Below, in pieces: positions 25,035-35,100 of a stretch of DNA of 64,000 nt; the stretch's first letter is position 1, and the number at the start of each line of letters is the position of its first letter. This stretch comes from a bacterium. Its GTDB lineage: Bacteria > Vulcanimicrobiota > Xenobia > Xenobiales > JADMJV01. Location: assembly GCA_018780265.1 (NCBI GenBank), contig JADMJV010000019.1, positions 30,402 through 94,401 on the forward strand, in the 5' to 3' direction. The notes under the pieces were generated by a model. The model was given only the letters and a program-made list of their open reading frames with translations, searched no databases and was not told the origin of the DNA. Position numbers and translations under genes: made by a program.

Positions 25035-26804
25035 CTATTTGTTGTAACCCGGCAGCACATCACTCCCGCGCTTACGCCAACTGGGCGTGGTGTCTTTCTT
25101 GGGTGGAACATAGGTTTGGGCAGGCCGAGGTCGGGGAGGGGGGCCCACAGGTTGGGCCGCCGGTGCCGGATTGGACGGCCTGGCCACGTAGTGACCGGGA
25201 CGACCCGATGGATATTCTAGCGGTCCCCCTACAGACAGGGGCACGGGGGGAGCGTCAGGGACCGCAGGCTGAACCGTCTGGACAGGAGGCGGGGTGCTGG
25301 TCTGGCGGACCTGGTCAGCAATGTCTCCGTAGTTGCCGCCTGGATTCAAGCTGGCGGCCTTGCGATAGGCCGAAACGGCCCCCGCCGAGTCTCCGACACT
25401 TTCGTAAATGCGGCCTTCAAGCCCCAGGGATTGTGCCTGTTGCCTCTCTGTTCCCGGAATTTTGCAGTACATGCCCACCGACTGCTGACAAAGGGCGATC
25501 GCCTGGTTGGTTTCTTTGGCGCGATAAGCCTGTTGAGCCCGATCAAAGAGAGTCTGTGCGAAAGCGACTGTCGCTTGTTTGTGAAACTGTTTGACGGCCT
25601 GCCGCTCTGCCGGAGAGGCCACTTTGAGGTCAGCGATCAAAGTGTGAGCCAGTTCTCCGTTGGATTGAGCCTCCTCAAACTTACGATTCTTAAAGGCCGA
25701 CCGTCCCTTTTTCAGGTAAATCTTGCCGACCTCCAAAGATCCAGTCTTATTCTCGGGGGCAACCGGACGGGAGGGCTCCTTGAGCTTTTTGTTCTGCCAC
25801 CATACGTAGCCAGAAAAGCCCGTCAAACTCAGGACAAGACAGGCCAGCACGAAATAGATCATCTTGTTGGACGAAACCGCCGGGCCGTCTTCTTCCCAGG
25901 GAGTGCCCAGATCAACGGCCACCGTATGGTCGGGCAAGGCCAGAGCAGGGGAATCGTGCAGAGAGGCCAGTTCGGGCGGCGACATCGAGGGCATCGAAAT
26001 GGCGCCAAGGCCGGACGCCGGACTGGCCGCATCATCCCCCAGCCAGCCCCCACTGCGACCTGCCGGGGCCGCGTAGGCGCCGCTACCACCATCTCCCAGC
26101 CAGCCACCAGCCCCGGCCGGGGCTGCCCCCATCTGTCCCTTAGGCGCACCCAAACTGCCCGAAGGCGGCCCGGCTCCCAAGCCAGGCGATGGAGAAGTCG
26201 GGCCGCCAAAACCGCCCGGCCCAGCACCCAGCCCGTTAGAGGCTCCTCCCAGTCCCACCGGTGGAGCCGGAGCACCACCACCCCAACCCCCGGACTTAGG
26301 AGGCTCAGCCTGAGGGGCCTGCCAGCTGACCCCAAGACCGGCGGACGGAGTACCCCAACCGGCTGAAGCTGGTGCCGGGCTGGTCGCCGGCACTCCCCAA
26401 CCTCCACCCGCAGCAATGGTGCTCGATGACTCCCAACCCGTTCCCAGAGCTCCTCGACCGGCCGAGGGCTCGACCATCTCGGTAGAAGTCTGCAAGGTCG
26501 GGCCAGACCTTTCAGGCGCCGCCCCCCATTCGCCGGCAGCCCCTGCGGAGAAGGCGGGAGCCGTGACCGCTGGAGCGACAGGCTTAGGGCGGCTGGGCAG
26601 GGGCACATTTGCCCCTATCAGGGGTTGAACTTTCTGAGTGGTGGCTGTATCCATATTGACGGCGGAAGGAGCGGCAGTGCGAATGGCCGGAGCGGCGACT
26701 GCTTTGGCCCCCACAGTTGGACCACTTACACGAAGCCACCCTTTGCATTCGGGACACCGGCTGTGCACCGGGCTGAACTCTTTATCGCAGGCTGGACAAT
26801 ACAT
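25035..26804 (-). CDS. Zinc-ribbon / Gly-Pro-rich / membrane / TPR protein
   Basis: A 589-aa protein with four parts. The N terminus is a zinc ribbon, MYCPACDKEF ... CPECKGWL (two CxxC). Residues about 30-290 are low-complexity, rich in Gly, Pro, Ala and Ser with repeated G-W-G and G-L-G-A. One transmembrane helix follows (YFVLACLVLSLTGFSGYVWW, about 315-335). After it come three TPR-like repeats and a Pro-rich tail. The predicted topology puts the ribbon and linker in the cytoplasm and the TPR outside. ATG 26804 is favoured over GTG 26816 because GGGAG lies 6 nt before it. This modular layout is often seen in uncharacterised proteins of TPR-rich bacteria; no enzymatic role is apparent. Confidence 0.7.
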   Translation of the reverse strand: MYCPACDKEFSPVHSRCPECKGWLRVSGPTVGAKAVAAPAIRTAAPSAVNMDTATTQKVQPLIGANVPLPSRPKPVAPAVTAPAFSAGAAGEWGAAPERSGPTLQTSTEMVEPSAGRGALGTGWESSSTIAAGGGWGVPATSPAPASAGWGTPSAGLGVSWQAPQAEPPKSGGWGGGAPAPPVGLGGASNGLGAGPGGFGGPTSPSPGLGAGPPSGSLGAPKGQMGAAPAGAGGWLGDGGSGAYAAPAGRSGGWLGDDAASPASGLGAISMPSMSPPELASLHDSPALALPDHTVAVDLGTPWEEDGPAVSSNKMIYFVLACLVLSLTGFSGYVWWQNKKLKEPSRPVAPENKTGSLEVGKIYLKKGRSAFKNRKFEEAQSNGELAHTLIADLKVASPAERQAVKQFHKQATVAFAQTLFDRAQQAYRAKETNQAIALCQQSVGMYCKIPGTERQQAQSLGLEGRIYESVGDSAGAVSAYRKAASLNPGGNYGDIADQVRQTSTPPPVQTVQPAVPDAPPVPLSVGGPLEYPSGRPGHYVARPSNPAPAAQPVGPPPRPRPAQTYVPPKKDTTPSWRKRGSDVLPGYNK

Positions 26805-26916
26805 CGCGGCTCCCACTCTTTTTAACCATATCTCTGGCGTCGCCTTCCGGGGATATTTCTTTCTATCTTAGCCCTTCAAAAGTAAACGCCCCCATACCAC
26901 CTGATAATTCAGGTAT

Positions 26917-26944
26917 TTGACGAGTAAGGCCGGATTCCTATACA
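26917..26944 (+). promoter_or_regulatory. Sigma-70-type promoter before the GAF/TPR gene
   Basis: TTGACG at 26917-26922 and TATACA at 26939-26944 are spaced by 16 nt. Both boxes differ from consensus by one base. Transcription should start near 26951, which excludes a start codon at 26945. Confidence 0.6.
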
Positions 26945-27031
26945 GTGCAGGGCAAGATTCGTTGGGGGTCCGGGTCGAGTCGCATGGCGGCGGACTGGCA
27001 AGACAAACCTCCGCGGCGTAAGGAACCAGGC

Positions 27032-28117
27032 GTGAGCGTAGATGCCAACCCCAATCAATTTCTAGAAAAACTGCAGCAAGCAGAGACCCGTCGCGAAGTG
27101 TTTGAGCACGCCCTGGCCGCCCTGCTCGCCTACCTAAGCCCGGAGCGAGCCCTGCTGGCCTATCGCGATAAAGAGACGGATGAACTCGGCGCCCAGGCCA
27201 CCCACGGCCTCGACCCCCAAACCGTCTTTGTGGCCGGTGAGATCAGTACCGAACTGGTCAAAACGGTAATGCGAGAACGCCAGGGCATGTGCATGGTCGA
27301 TGCCATTATGGACCCCTCTTTGGGCGAACGGACCAGTGTCATCCTGTCGGGTCTCCGATCGATTGTATGTGTCCCCATCATCCACGCCTCGCGTCTGGTC
27401 ATTGGCCTGATTTACGCCGACAATCGCATCCGCGCCGGTGCATTTGACGCATCTCATCAAGAATGGATGGAAGAACTGGCCCGTCGTATCGCCACCAAAC
27501 TGCCCGAAGTGGAGCGAAGCCTGTCCGAATCCTCCGGGCGTCACAAACCGGTGGCGGCCGACAGTATCAACGAAACGACCTGGAACAGTCAACGACAGCA
27601 GGCCTTCACTCTCTTTCGCGAGGGCAAAGCCGTTCAGGCCATTGAGTCCTTGCAAGAATTGGCCCGTCAGGCCGAGGCTTTCGGCCCGAAAGACCCGCGC
27701 TGGGGTCGCACCCTGGGCGAACTGGCCGAAATGCAGAGGCAGAGCAAGATCCTGGCGGAGGCTGAGCGCAACTTTATTCAAGCCATTGACCACCTGGAAA
27801 AATTGGGACCCAACCACCGAAACGAGATGGCGCCGGTGATCACCAACCTGGCCACTCTCTATTTCGCCCAGGGCAACGAAAGACGGGCCGAAGGCCTCTA
27901 TCGCCGGGCCTTAGAAATCTGGCAAAGCCACATCAGCGCCGATGACAAGCGCCTGGCCCCCTTGCTTTTCAATTTGGCCACCCTGCGCCGATCGGCCGGT
28001 GCCAACGAAGAAGCCAAAACCCTCTTTGCCCGAGCCTTGACCATTGCCGAAAAGGCCTGGGGTCCCGAGCACGCCCACGTCCAGCGCTGCCGAAGCGCCC
28101 TCAGCGAGATACCGTAG
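27032..28117 (+). CDS. GAF domain / TPR protein
   Basis: A 361-aa cytoplasmic protein: an N-terminal GAF sensor domain (about residues 10-155) with strands V-C-V-P-I and V-I-G-L-I-Y-A-D-N-R, then a TPR region (about 185-355) of the kind with long repeats (TPR_10/TPR_12: R-A-L-E-I and A-L-T-I-A-E-K-A-W-G-P-E-H). GAF domains bind small ligands or cyclic nucleotides; no output domain is present, so the TPR part presumably passes the signal to a partner. GTG 27032 is chosen as start: AAGGA is 7 nt upstream, and the promoter at 26917-26944 rules out the frame's first GTG at 26945. It is divergent from the zinc-ribbon/TPR gene. Confidence 0.78.
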   Translation: MSVDANPNQFLEKLQQAETRREVFEHALAALLAYLSPERALLAYRDKETDELGAQATHGLDPQTVFVAGEISTELVKTVMRERQGMCMVDAIMDPSLGERTSVILSGLRSIVCVPIIHASRLVIGLIYADNRIRAGAFDASHQEWMEELARRIATKLPEVERSLSESSGRHKPVAADSINETTWNSQRQQAFTLFREGKAVQAIESLQELARQAEAFGPKDPRWGRTLGELAEMQRQSKILAEAERNFIQAIDHLEKLGPNHRNEMAPVITNLATLYFAQGNERRAEGLYRRALEIWQSHISADDKRLAPLLFNLATLRRSAGANEEAKTLFARALTIAEKAWGPEHAHVQRCRSALSEIP

Positions 28118-28182
28118 TAGCCGGCCGGCCTCACCGACGGCGTGGTGGTTCCTTCGTGAGTGAGCCTGATGCCCGCCCCTGG

Positions 28183-29301
28183 TCAGGCTTTTGGGTTGTA
28201 AATCTCCACTTCGACGCCCAAGTCCTTGGCCATCACCTCGCGCAGGTGCTCTCCCGAAGTCTTAAGCACTTTCAGCCAACCGTGCTCCCAGTCGCGAACA
28301 CCGGCCAACCAGGCGGAGCAATTGCGACAGGGCCAGGCCTCAGCGCCACGTCCCTCGAGGTGCATTTTGCGGTACCAATCAAACATCTCGCCCCGCCACA
28401 CCTCTTGCACGGTGTGGTCCCAAAGTGTGGGAAACTTGTCGGCGGTGCGAAAACTCACATCCTGCCCACACAGGGCCACTCGACCCAGAGTGTCCACGTT
28501 CAGGCGCTCAAAGGGCCATACGCACGGCTCCTTGCGATCGGTCGGCAGAGTGGCGTAGAGGTGATGGTCCAGGGCCTTGTTGTGAGAAATGCTGGTATTG
28601 TCGTCCCAGGTCAGAAACTTGCGCGTGATCACTTCGTCCACGCCAACATCCTTCAAGTAAAACTGCACGGCTTCGTCCAGTTTCCCTTCGATCAGTTCCT
28701 GACGGATGATGGAAACCACCACTCGCGACGGCTTCACATGCTGCTTGCGCAATTCGAGGGCAGCCCGAATGTTGCCCACATGGTTCTCAAACCAGGCTTG
28801 CGGGTCACGCGGCGCTCCGCCCCGGGGGGGGCGCACTTTGGCATAGGTCTCGGCATCGGCTGCATCCATCGAAAACTCGATCAAATCGATGCCGGCCTCG
28901 ATCAGCCTCTCCAACTTGCGTCGGTGTTTGGGATGAGGACCCATCATCGAACCGTTGGTATTCATCCAAACGCGACAGCCCTGGGCCTTGGCAAACTCAA
29001 TCATGTCGACCATGTGGGGGTGCAACATCGGTTCCCCGCCGCCGGTGCAGCGCATCCAGGCCCCGTAGGGCCCCGCCTCCTGGGCAATTTTGTTCCACAG
29101 TTCCACCGGGAACAAGTCGCCTTTACGCTCCCGATAAAACTGACGAATCTCCGAGTTACCGTCCGTGTAAGGGCACATCGGACATCCGAAGTTGCACGGA
29201 TAGATGATTGACAGGACGAGCATCATCGGGAACTCCTGAGCCCCCTGACGCAGGCCAAACGGCTTTTCTGCTTGCTGTGTTTGTGACATACGAACGTCCA
29301 T
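28183..29301 (-). CDS. Radical SAM / SPASM-domain enzyme
   Basis: A radical S-adenosylmethionine enzyme of about 372 aa. The 4Fe-4S cysteines are in CNFGCPMC, followed by GGGEPMLHP (SAM binding). A C-terminal SPASM-type extension shows CVWPFERLNVDTLGRVALCG and CRNC, for one or more auxiliary clusters. Such enzymes modify peptides, carry out sulfatase maturation or act on sugars and cofactors; the substrate is not visible here and no precursor peptide gene lies beside it. The start is uncertain between ATG 29301, ATG 29289 and TTG 29343. It is a single gene between the convergent GAF/TPR gene and a divergent small secreted protein gene. Confidence 0.85.
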   Translation of the reverse strand: MDVRMSQTQQAEKPFGLRQGAQEFPMMLVLSIIYPCNFGCPMCPYTDGNSEIRQFYRERKGDLFPVELWNKIAQEAGPYGAWMRCTGGGEPMLHPHMVDMIEFAKAQGCRVWMNTNGSMMGPHPKHRRKLERLIEAGIDLIEFSMDAADAETYAKVRPPRGGAPRDPQAWFENHVGNIRAALELRKQHVKPSRVVVSIIRQELIEGKLDEAVQFYLKDVGVDEVITRKFLTWDDNTSISHNKALDHHLYATLPTDRKEPCVWPFERLNVDTLGRVALCGQDVSFRTADKFPTLWDHTVQEVWRGEMFDWYRKMHLEGRGAEAWPCRNCSAWLAGVRDWEHGWLKVLKTSGEHLREVMAKDLGVEVEIYNPKA

Positions 29302-29389
29302 TCCAACTCTAATGCAGGCCACTTTACCAAGAATCTCCTTCAAGTAAACCTGCGCAGGTGGACCCTGTCGCCTGGAGTATGTAAAGAAA

Positions 29390-29740
29390 ATGCCCGATCA
29401 TAGTTACAAAAAATTGTTCTTCTGCCTGGCTCTGATCTGCGGAGCCAGCGGCCTGATGCAGGTGCTGGTCTTCGGCAAGCGCAAGGACCTGCACTTTCGT
29501 CATCATCCCGACACTCGCTTCAGTACGCCCCAAGAAAAAGCTCTGCCCTCCGGTCCTGCCCTGGACGGTACGGTTTCGGCCATCGGCATGGACAGGATTC
29601 ACATGAACAACGGGGCCGGCTCTCTGGCCACTTTCCGCTGCGACAATCCGAGTCAGTATAAAATCGGTCAAAAGCTACGTATCACCTACGCCCAGGGCAC
29701 CCCGCCCACCGCCTTGGAAATCGAAACGCTGAGCAACTAG
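29390..29740 (+). CDS. Small secreted or membrane-anchored protein
   Basis: A 116-aa protein with an N-terminal hydrophobic signal or anchor (LFFCLALICGASGLMQVLV) and a small beta-rich outer part resembling an OB-like or DUF5666-like fold (GTVSAIGMDRI ... IGQKLRITYA). No motif for enzyme activity. It overlaps the end of convergent mqnD by 4 nt. Confidence 0.6.
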   Translation: MPDHSYKKLFFCLALICGASGLMQVLVFGKRKDLHFRHHPDTRFSTPQEKALPSGPALDGTVSAIGMDRIHMNNGAGSLATFRCDNPSQYKIGQKLRITYAQGTPPTALEIETLSN

Positions 29741-30540
29741 GCCAAGAAATAGGGGTGGGCAGCGGGCGCCACCAGGCCGGCGGCCTGAGCTCGCAAGGCC
29801 AGCTCCTCAACTGCCCGAACACCTTCCTCCCCCACATCCGCGCTGAATTCATTCACGTAGGTGCGAATGTGATGTTCGACGATCTCGTCAGAGAGTTCAA
29901 GGGCATGCTGGCGAATATAGGCTCGACTGGCGGCCGGTTGCTGCCAGGCCATTTGCAGACTGAGACGGACAGCCGCCTCCAGTTGCTTTACCCGAGCCAA
30001 GCCCAGGTCGCGGCGGGCCAGAATGACGCCCAATGGCAGCGGCAGTCCACTCTGCTCTTCCCACCATTGACCCAGGTCAAGGCGCGCCTCCAGGCCATGT
30101 TGGGCATAGGTAAAGCGCGACTCGTGGATGAGCACCCCACCGTCTACCTGGCCGCTGTGGATGGCCGGAATGATCTGATCGTAGCGCAGACACTCGAGAA
30201 CACTCAAATCCGGGCGAGCCAACTGCAACAACAACTGGGCCGTAGTCCAGGCGCCCGGCGTAGCCACCCGGCGCAACTCACGCCCTGGCGGAGCCACCAG
30301 CAAGGGGCCAACCCCTCGACCCAAAGCCCCGCCGCTGCGCAAAGCCACATATTTGTCCATCACGTGGAAATAGGCGTGATAGCTGACTTTCGTCAGTTCC
30401 AAGCGGGCCTCACCAGCCCACACATTCAGGGTCTCAACATCCGCCAGACACTCTTGCGCCTGCACCCCTGGCACCAATCCGTGGGTGATAGCATGAAAAA
30501 TGAAGGTGTCGTTGGGGCAAAAAGAATAACCGAGGGTCAC
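29737..30540 (-). CDS. mqnD: 1,4-dihydroxy-6-naphthoate synthase (futalosine menaquinone pathway)
   Basis: Converts cyclic dehypoxanthinylfutalosine to 1,4-dihydroxy-6-naphthoate, a late step in the futalosine route to menaquinone. The 267-aa protein has the periplasmic-binding-protein fold of the family and its N-terminal hallmark GYSFCPNDTFIFHA. The conserved L-x-x-D-x-x-x-L and K-V-S-Y-x-A-Y stretches follow, with GGVLIHESRFTY in the middle. GTG start in a 4-nt overlap (GTGA) with the symporter gene upstream, so both are made from one transcript. No other mqn gene is in the window. Confidence 0.92.
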   Translation of the reverse strand: MTLGYSFCPNDTFIFHAITHGLVPGVQAQECLADVETLNVWAGEARLELTKVSYHAYFHVMDKYVALRSGGALGRGVGPLLVAPPGRELRRVATPGAWTTAQLLLQLARPDLSVLECLRYDQIIPAIHSGQVDGGVLIHESRFTYAQHGLEARLDLGQWWEEQSGLPLPLGVILARRDLGLARVKQLEAAVRLSLQMAWQQPAASRAYIRQHALELSDEIVEHHIRTYVNEFSADVGEEGVRAVEELALRAQAAGLVAPAAHPYFLA

Positions 30541-32030
30541 AACTGTAAAGAGTCCTCGCTTGCAGACGCATCAAATCCTATGTGCGCAGGAGCCACGTGC
30601 AAGGAAGGAGCCCAGCCGGCCGGACGGTGCCCCTCATAAAACACATGATCGTAACCGGGCTTAAAGACCCCCTCCCAACGAGCAACTACGCACGAGGCCA
30701 GACAGTTACCCGTCACGTTCACGGCCGTGCGGGCCATGTCCATGATGCCGTCAATTCCGAGGATCGCCAGCACCGGCCACTCGGGCAAGTCAAAAGCCGC
30801 CACCGTGCCCAGCAAAATCACCAGCGAGGCTCGCGGCACTCCGGCCACGCCTTTACTGGACAGCATCAAAGAGGCGACCATGGCAATCTGGGTACCCAAG
30901 GAGAGTTCGTGGCCGGCAGCCTGGGCCACAAACACGGAGGCCAGCGCCAAATACAGCGTGGTCCCATCCAAATTAAAGCTATAACCCAAAGGCATCACAA
31001 AGGAGACGACATGGCGGGGCACGCCAAGTTGCTCCAGCCTCTCCATCGCTCGGGGCAGAGCCGCCTCGCTGGTGCTGGTTGCGAAGGCGATAGAGGCCGG
31101 TTCGCTGACCGCTCTCAGAAACGGAACCAGCGGTATGCGGGCGAGCAAGATGATGGGGAGTAAGATCAGCACCAGGAAAACAAACAGCGAAAGGTATAGA
31201 GTCAAGACCAATTTGCCCAGGTTCTGCAGAGCCTCCAGCCCCATATGAGCTACGGTGTAAGAAACCGCTGAGCCAACCGCCAGCGGAGCCAGTCGCATAA
31301 TGATACCGGTAAACTTGAACATGGTCTCCGCCAGCGAATCGACCACTTCCAGCAGAGGTCGCCGTTTCTGTTCCGAAAGCATGGCCATGGCCACCCCGAA
31401 GAGCATGCTGAAAACCACCACCTGGAGAACGTCGCCGTCGGCTACCGACTTGGCGATGTTCTCGGGAAAGGTGTGCAAGAGAATCTCCAGCACACCCTTA
31501 TGGGCCACGGTCAACTTTTCGCCGGCCTCGGCGGCCCCCTGAGCCATGCCTACTCCGGCCTGACTCCAATTGATGGCAGCCAGACCCACAAAAAGAGCGA
31601 TAGTGGTAACCAGTTCGAAATAGACAATCGATTTGAAGCCCAGTCTGCCAACGGTTTTGATATCTGCGTGGCTACTGATTCCAATCACCAACGTGGAGAA
31701 CAAAAGGGGGGCCACGATGGTCTTCACCAGCTTGATGAAAATCTTGCTGGGCAACTGCAAGAGGTCGTCGGAAAGATGGTGCTCCGGACCAAAAGTGCGA
31801 AAATCGTAACCCACGAAGATACCGATCGCCATCATGATCACAATCCAGTTGGACATCGAGCGGCGATGCCAGCCCAGAACCAATAGTTCTGCGGTGAACA
31901 AATAGCGCACGACGGCGTAATCCTTTAGGACAAAGGCCCCAACTGCTGTGGCTAAGAGCATGACCCATGCCCACACGGGAACGGAGGGTCGATGGGAGGG
32001 GGGCTCAGCAACGGGCGGTTGGCTATGCAT
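30537..32030 (-). CDS. Dicarboxylate/amino acid:cation symporter (DAACS family)
   Basis: An inner-membrane secondary transporter of 497 aa, of the GltP/DctA/GltPh family, which imports glutamate, aspartate or C4-dicarboxylates with H+ or Na+. Many hydrophobic helices are visible, with the family signatures FATSTSEAALP, FVMPLGYSFNLDGTTLY, SSKGVAGVPRAS and DMARTAVNVTGN. These are the reentrant loops and substrate-binding helices, so the transporter should be functional. It is longer than DctA because of a 60-residue N-terminal extension with extra hydrophobic helices and a C-terminal tail. It is coupled to mqnD by a 4-nt overlap; the two functions have no known link. Confidence 0.93.
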   Translation of the reverse strand: MHSQPPVAEPPSHRPSVPVWAWVMLLATAVGAFVLKDYAVVRYLFTAELLVLGWHRRSMSNWIVIMMAIGIFVGYDFRTFGPEHHLSDDLLQLPSKIFIKLVKTIVAPLLFSTLVIGISSHADIKTVGRLGFKSIVYFELVTTIALFVGLAAINWSQAGVGMAQGAAEAGEKLTVAHKGVLEILLHTFPENIAKSVADGDVLQVVVFSMLFGVAMAMLSEQKRRPLLEVVDSLAETMFKFTGIIMRLAPLAVGSAVSYTVAHMGLEALQNLGKLVLTLYLSLFVFLVLILLPIILLARIPLVPFLRAVSEPASIAFATSTSEAALPRAMERLEQLGVPRHVVSFVMPLGYSFNLDGTTLYLALASVFVAQAAGHELSLGTQIAMVASLMLSSKGVAGVPRASLVILLGTVAAFDLPEWPVLAILGIDGIMDMARTAVNVTGNCLASCVVARWEGVFKPGYDHVFYEGHRPAGWAPSLHVAPAHIGFDASASEDSLQL

Positions 32031-32146
32031 GGTCGGCAGTTCTCGTGGCCAGCAGTGAAGCCCTTCCCCGTGAAGGTGACGATCAGGAGGGGGGCTCTAC
32101 CTGCACACAGAAGGCTGCGCTCCAGTCTAGAAGGAAAGTTGGGCGG

Positions 32147-35100
32147 ATGGCAGAGGCACCCGAAGCACTGATTCAGCAAGCACAAAGTAGCCTGGCTGTG
32201 GGCGATACCGCCAGTGCACAGTCAGCCCTGAATCAATTGCTGCAGCAGTACCCAGGCCATCCCCAAGGCCTGCTACGGCGCGGTTTTGTGCGTGTGCGCG
32301 CCGGCGACGTGGATGGAGCCATTGACGACTGGGAGCAGGCGGTCGAAGCAGATCCTGGCCTGTTGCGACAGTTAGACTCCGCAGAGTTTCGCCCCATCGT
32401 CGAAACCTCACTCCAGTCGATTAAGTACAACATCAGCGCCGAGCCCACCAACATCCGCTACCAGGTTCAATTGGGCAAGGCCTACGCCGCTTTTGGGCGC
32501 TACGCTCAAGCGCTGCAAGCTTTCACCTCGGCCCTGAGGTTGGCTCCCGAAGAAATGGAAGCCGGCCTGGGCAGCGCTCAGGTCTACATGCGTCTCGGCC
32601 AGGGCGAGCAAGCCCTGCAAGTGTTGCAAAAGGTCTACGAACTTCATCCCGACAATGTGGACCTGTGCTGGCGCCTGGGCAAACTTTACAACAGCCTCAA
32701 CTCGGTGGTCCAGGCTACCCGTTTTTTTGAGCGAGCCAGTACCTTGGACCCCAACGACTGGAAAAGTCACCTGGAACTAGGCCAGATTTTCATGCGTCAA
32801 GGGCGCCACGAGCAAGCCACTGCACGCTTTCAGACAACCCAGCAGATCAAGCCCGACTGTGCGGCTGCCCTGGTGGGCATGGCCGAATGCTGCAAAGAGC
32901 TCTATCGATTTGAACAGGCGATCTCCTACTATCGTCAGGCGGTGGCCCTGGACCCCCGCGATTATAAAGCACTTTGCCAGATGGGAAGCCTCTGTATCCA
33001 ACTGGGCGGTCTCGACATGGGCATAGAAACCCTGCTGCAAGCTCTCGACTTAAATGAAAATGACGTGGAGATCCACTCTAGCCTGGCCAAGGCATACCAA
33101 CAGAAAGGCGATTTACCCACGGCTGCCCGTTACTTTGCGAAAACGGTTGAATTCAATTCGAAGGACTATTTTGCCGCCTACAACCTGGGCCTGATTTACC
33201 GCAGCCAGGGCCAGATCAAGGAGGCTGCCGAGGCCTTTGGGACGGCGGCTCAACTGCGCCCCAACGATTCGCAGTACCAATATCAATCTTCGCGAGCCTT
33301 GCTGGAGTTAGGCCAGGTCGAACAGGCCCTGGAAGCGGCCCGAAAAGCGGTCAATATCAATCCCCACAGCAAAGAAAGCCAGTTATTGTACGGGCGCTGC
33401 TGCCTGGAGGCCGAGCGTTACGATATGGCCGCGGAAGCTTTTCGGCAGGCCGTCCAAATCGATGCCCAAAACGTTGAGGCACATTATCAACTGGCTGTAG
33501 CCCTTCTCAATCTGGGCCAAACGGAGGAGGCCCGCAATAGTTTTCATACCGTATTGCGGCTTTCTCCGCAGCATGCGCCCTCACAACTCGGCCTGGGCCA
33601 TGTGGCCCGACGCACCGGCCAATGGCAAACCGCCGCCGACCATTATCGTCAGGCGATTCAACTCGATCTGACATTGAAGCCGGCCATTATCGAATTGACC
33701 AAGCTCTATTTGGAGCGCAACCAGAAAGACTCGATCAACGAATTTGTCCGCCAGGTATGTCTGAGCCGCAAGGGGGACCACCGCATTCCGGCCGACTTCC
33801 TGAAGGATTGGCTGGAAGCGCTGGAGAGCAATAAACAGCACGCCCTGGCAGAGGAAGCGCTGGAGTTCGTCCTCAATATCTACCCAACCAGCCCGCAAGC
33901 CAAAGAAAATCATCGAACCTTTCACCTTCGATCGGCTCGCTATTTTCTGGACAAGAATCAACCAGACACCGCGCGGATTCATATCGACCAGTTACGAAAG
34001 CTCCATCCCCGCGAACCGGCCCTTGCCGAGTTACAACAAGCACTTAACAGCGGTCAACCCGCAGGCAGTCCCGGTCCCGCCAAAAACTTTGAAAGCCTGG
34101 ACGATCCCCTCTGGGCTCCGCTCGACATGGAGCCCAAAAAGCGCGGCCAGATCCCTTCTGGCGGAGAGAAAAAGCCCACCAGCAGCCTGCTCCCACCTCC
34201 TCCCATTGATGATTTCGGTGACCAGGACCTACTCTTCAGCGAGCCCACCAGTTCGCTCACTTGCATGGGCGGACTGGCGCCACCACCTGCTCTGGCCGCT
34301 GATGGATTGGGTCCGCAGGCACAAGATTTGCCCCCGATAGCCTCAGAACCCGTGCCCACCAGTATGCTCTTGCCCCCGCCTTTGGAAGACTTCGCCGACA
34401 CCGAGACAACCCTCGACGATCCCTGGGAAAGCACTCATATATCGCGCCTCGCCTTAGAGGACGTAAGCGCTGGACTCAACCCCAGTGAGAACCTGACTGC
34501 CTTGGCCCAGCACTACTTGGATTTCGCATTGCATCTAGAAGAGCGTGGCTGGCTAAAACAGGCCAGCCTCTTTCTCACCGACGCACGCAACTTTCGACCC
34601 AATGATCCGTCGCTGGTGGAACATCAAGTGCGCGTTTTAGAGAGTTGGGCCGACCGCCTGGAACGAGACAATGATGGCGATGGAGCGGGACAACTAAGAT
34701 CCTGGCTTGAGCCGCTGCAACGCAGCGCCCCTCCCCGGCCCGACATCCACCCGCCCCAGACGCTACCAGAACCCGCAACAGTGGACGTAGCGCCCGTCCC
34801 CCCCATCGAGGAAAGCGGGCCAGGACCTTCCTTCGATTTCGATGAACCGGTAGCGGTAAGTGAGGAAGCCATCTCCGAGGATCTAACCGGCATGGCGGAG
34901 GCCGAAGCCGTGACCGTCGAGACAGAGAATACCCCGCCCGCCCCCACCCAAGAAGTCGAAATCGATGGGAGCAGTTTTCAAAAGCCGCCGGTCGCTCCTC
35001 CTCCCCCAGTGACGGAGCCGGAGCCCGAGGATTCTCGAACTCAGATCACCGACTGGATGATGAGTTTTCAAGAACCTCCGGCCCCCGAGCCTGAGCCTGA

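Noticed and set aside
28163..28192. Hairpin at the end of the GAF/TPR and radical SAM genes
   Set aside because: AGCCTGA/TCAGGCT with a 13-nt loop and only TTTT after it is too weak to call a terminator.
31967..32146. 60-codon N-terminal extension of the large TPR protein
   Set aside because: It overlaps the symporter start region, and the TPR pattern begins at ATG 32147 with a ribosome binding site.
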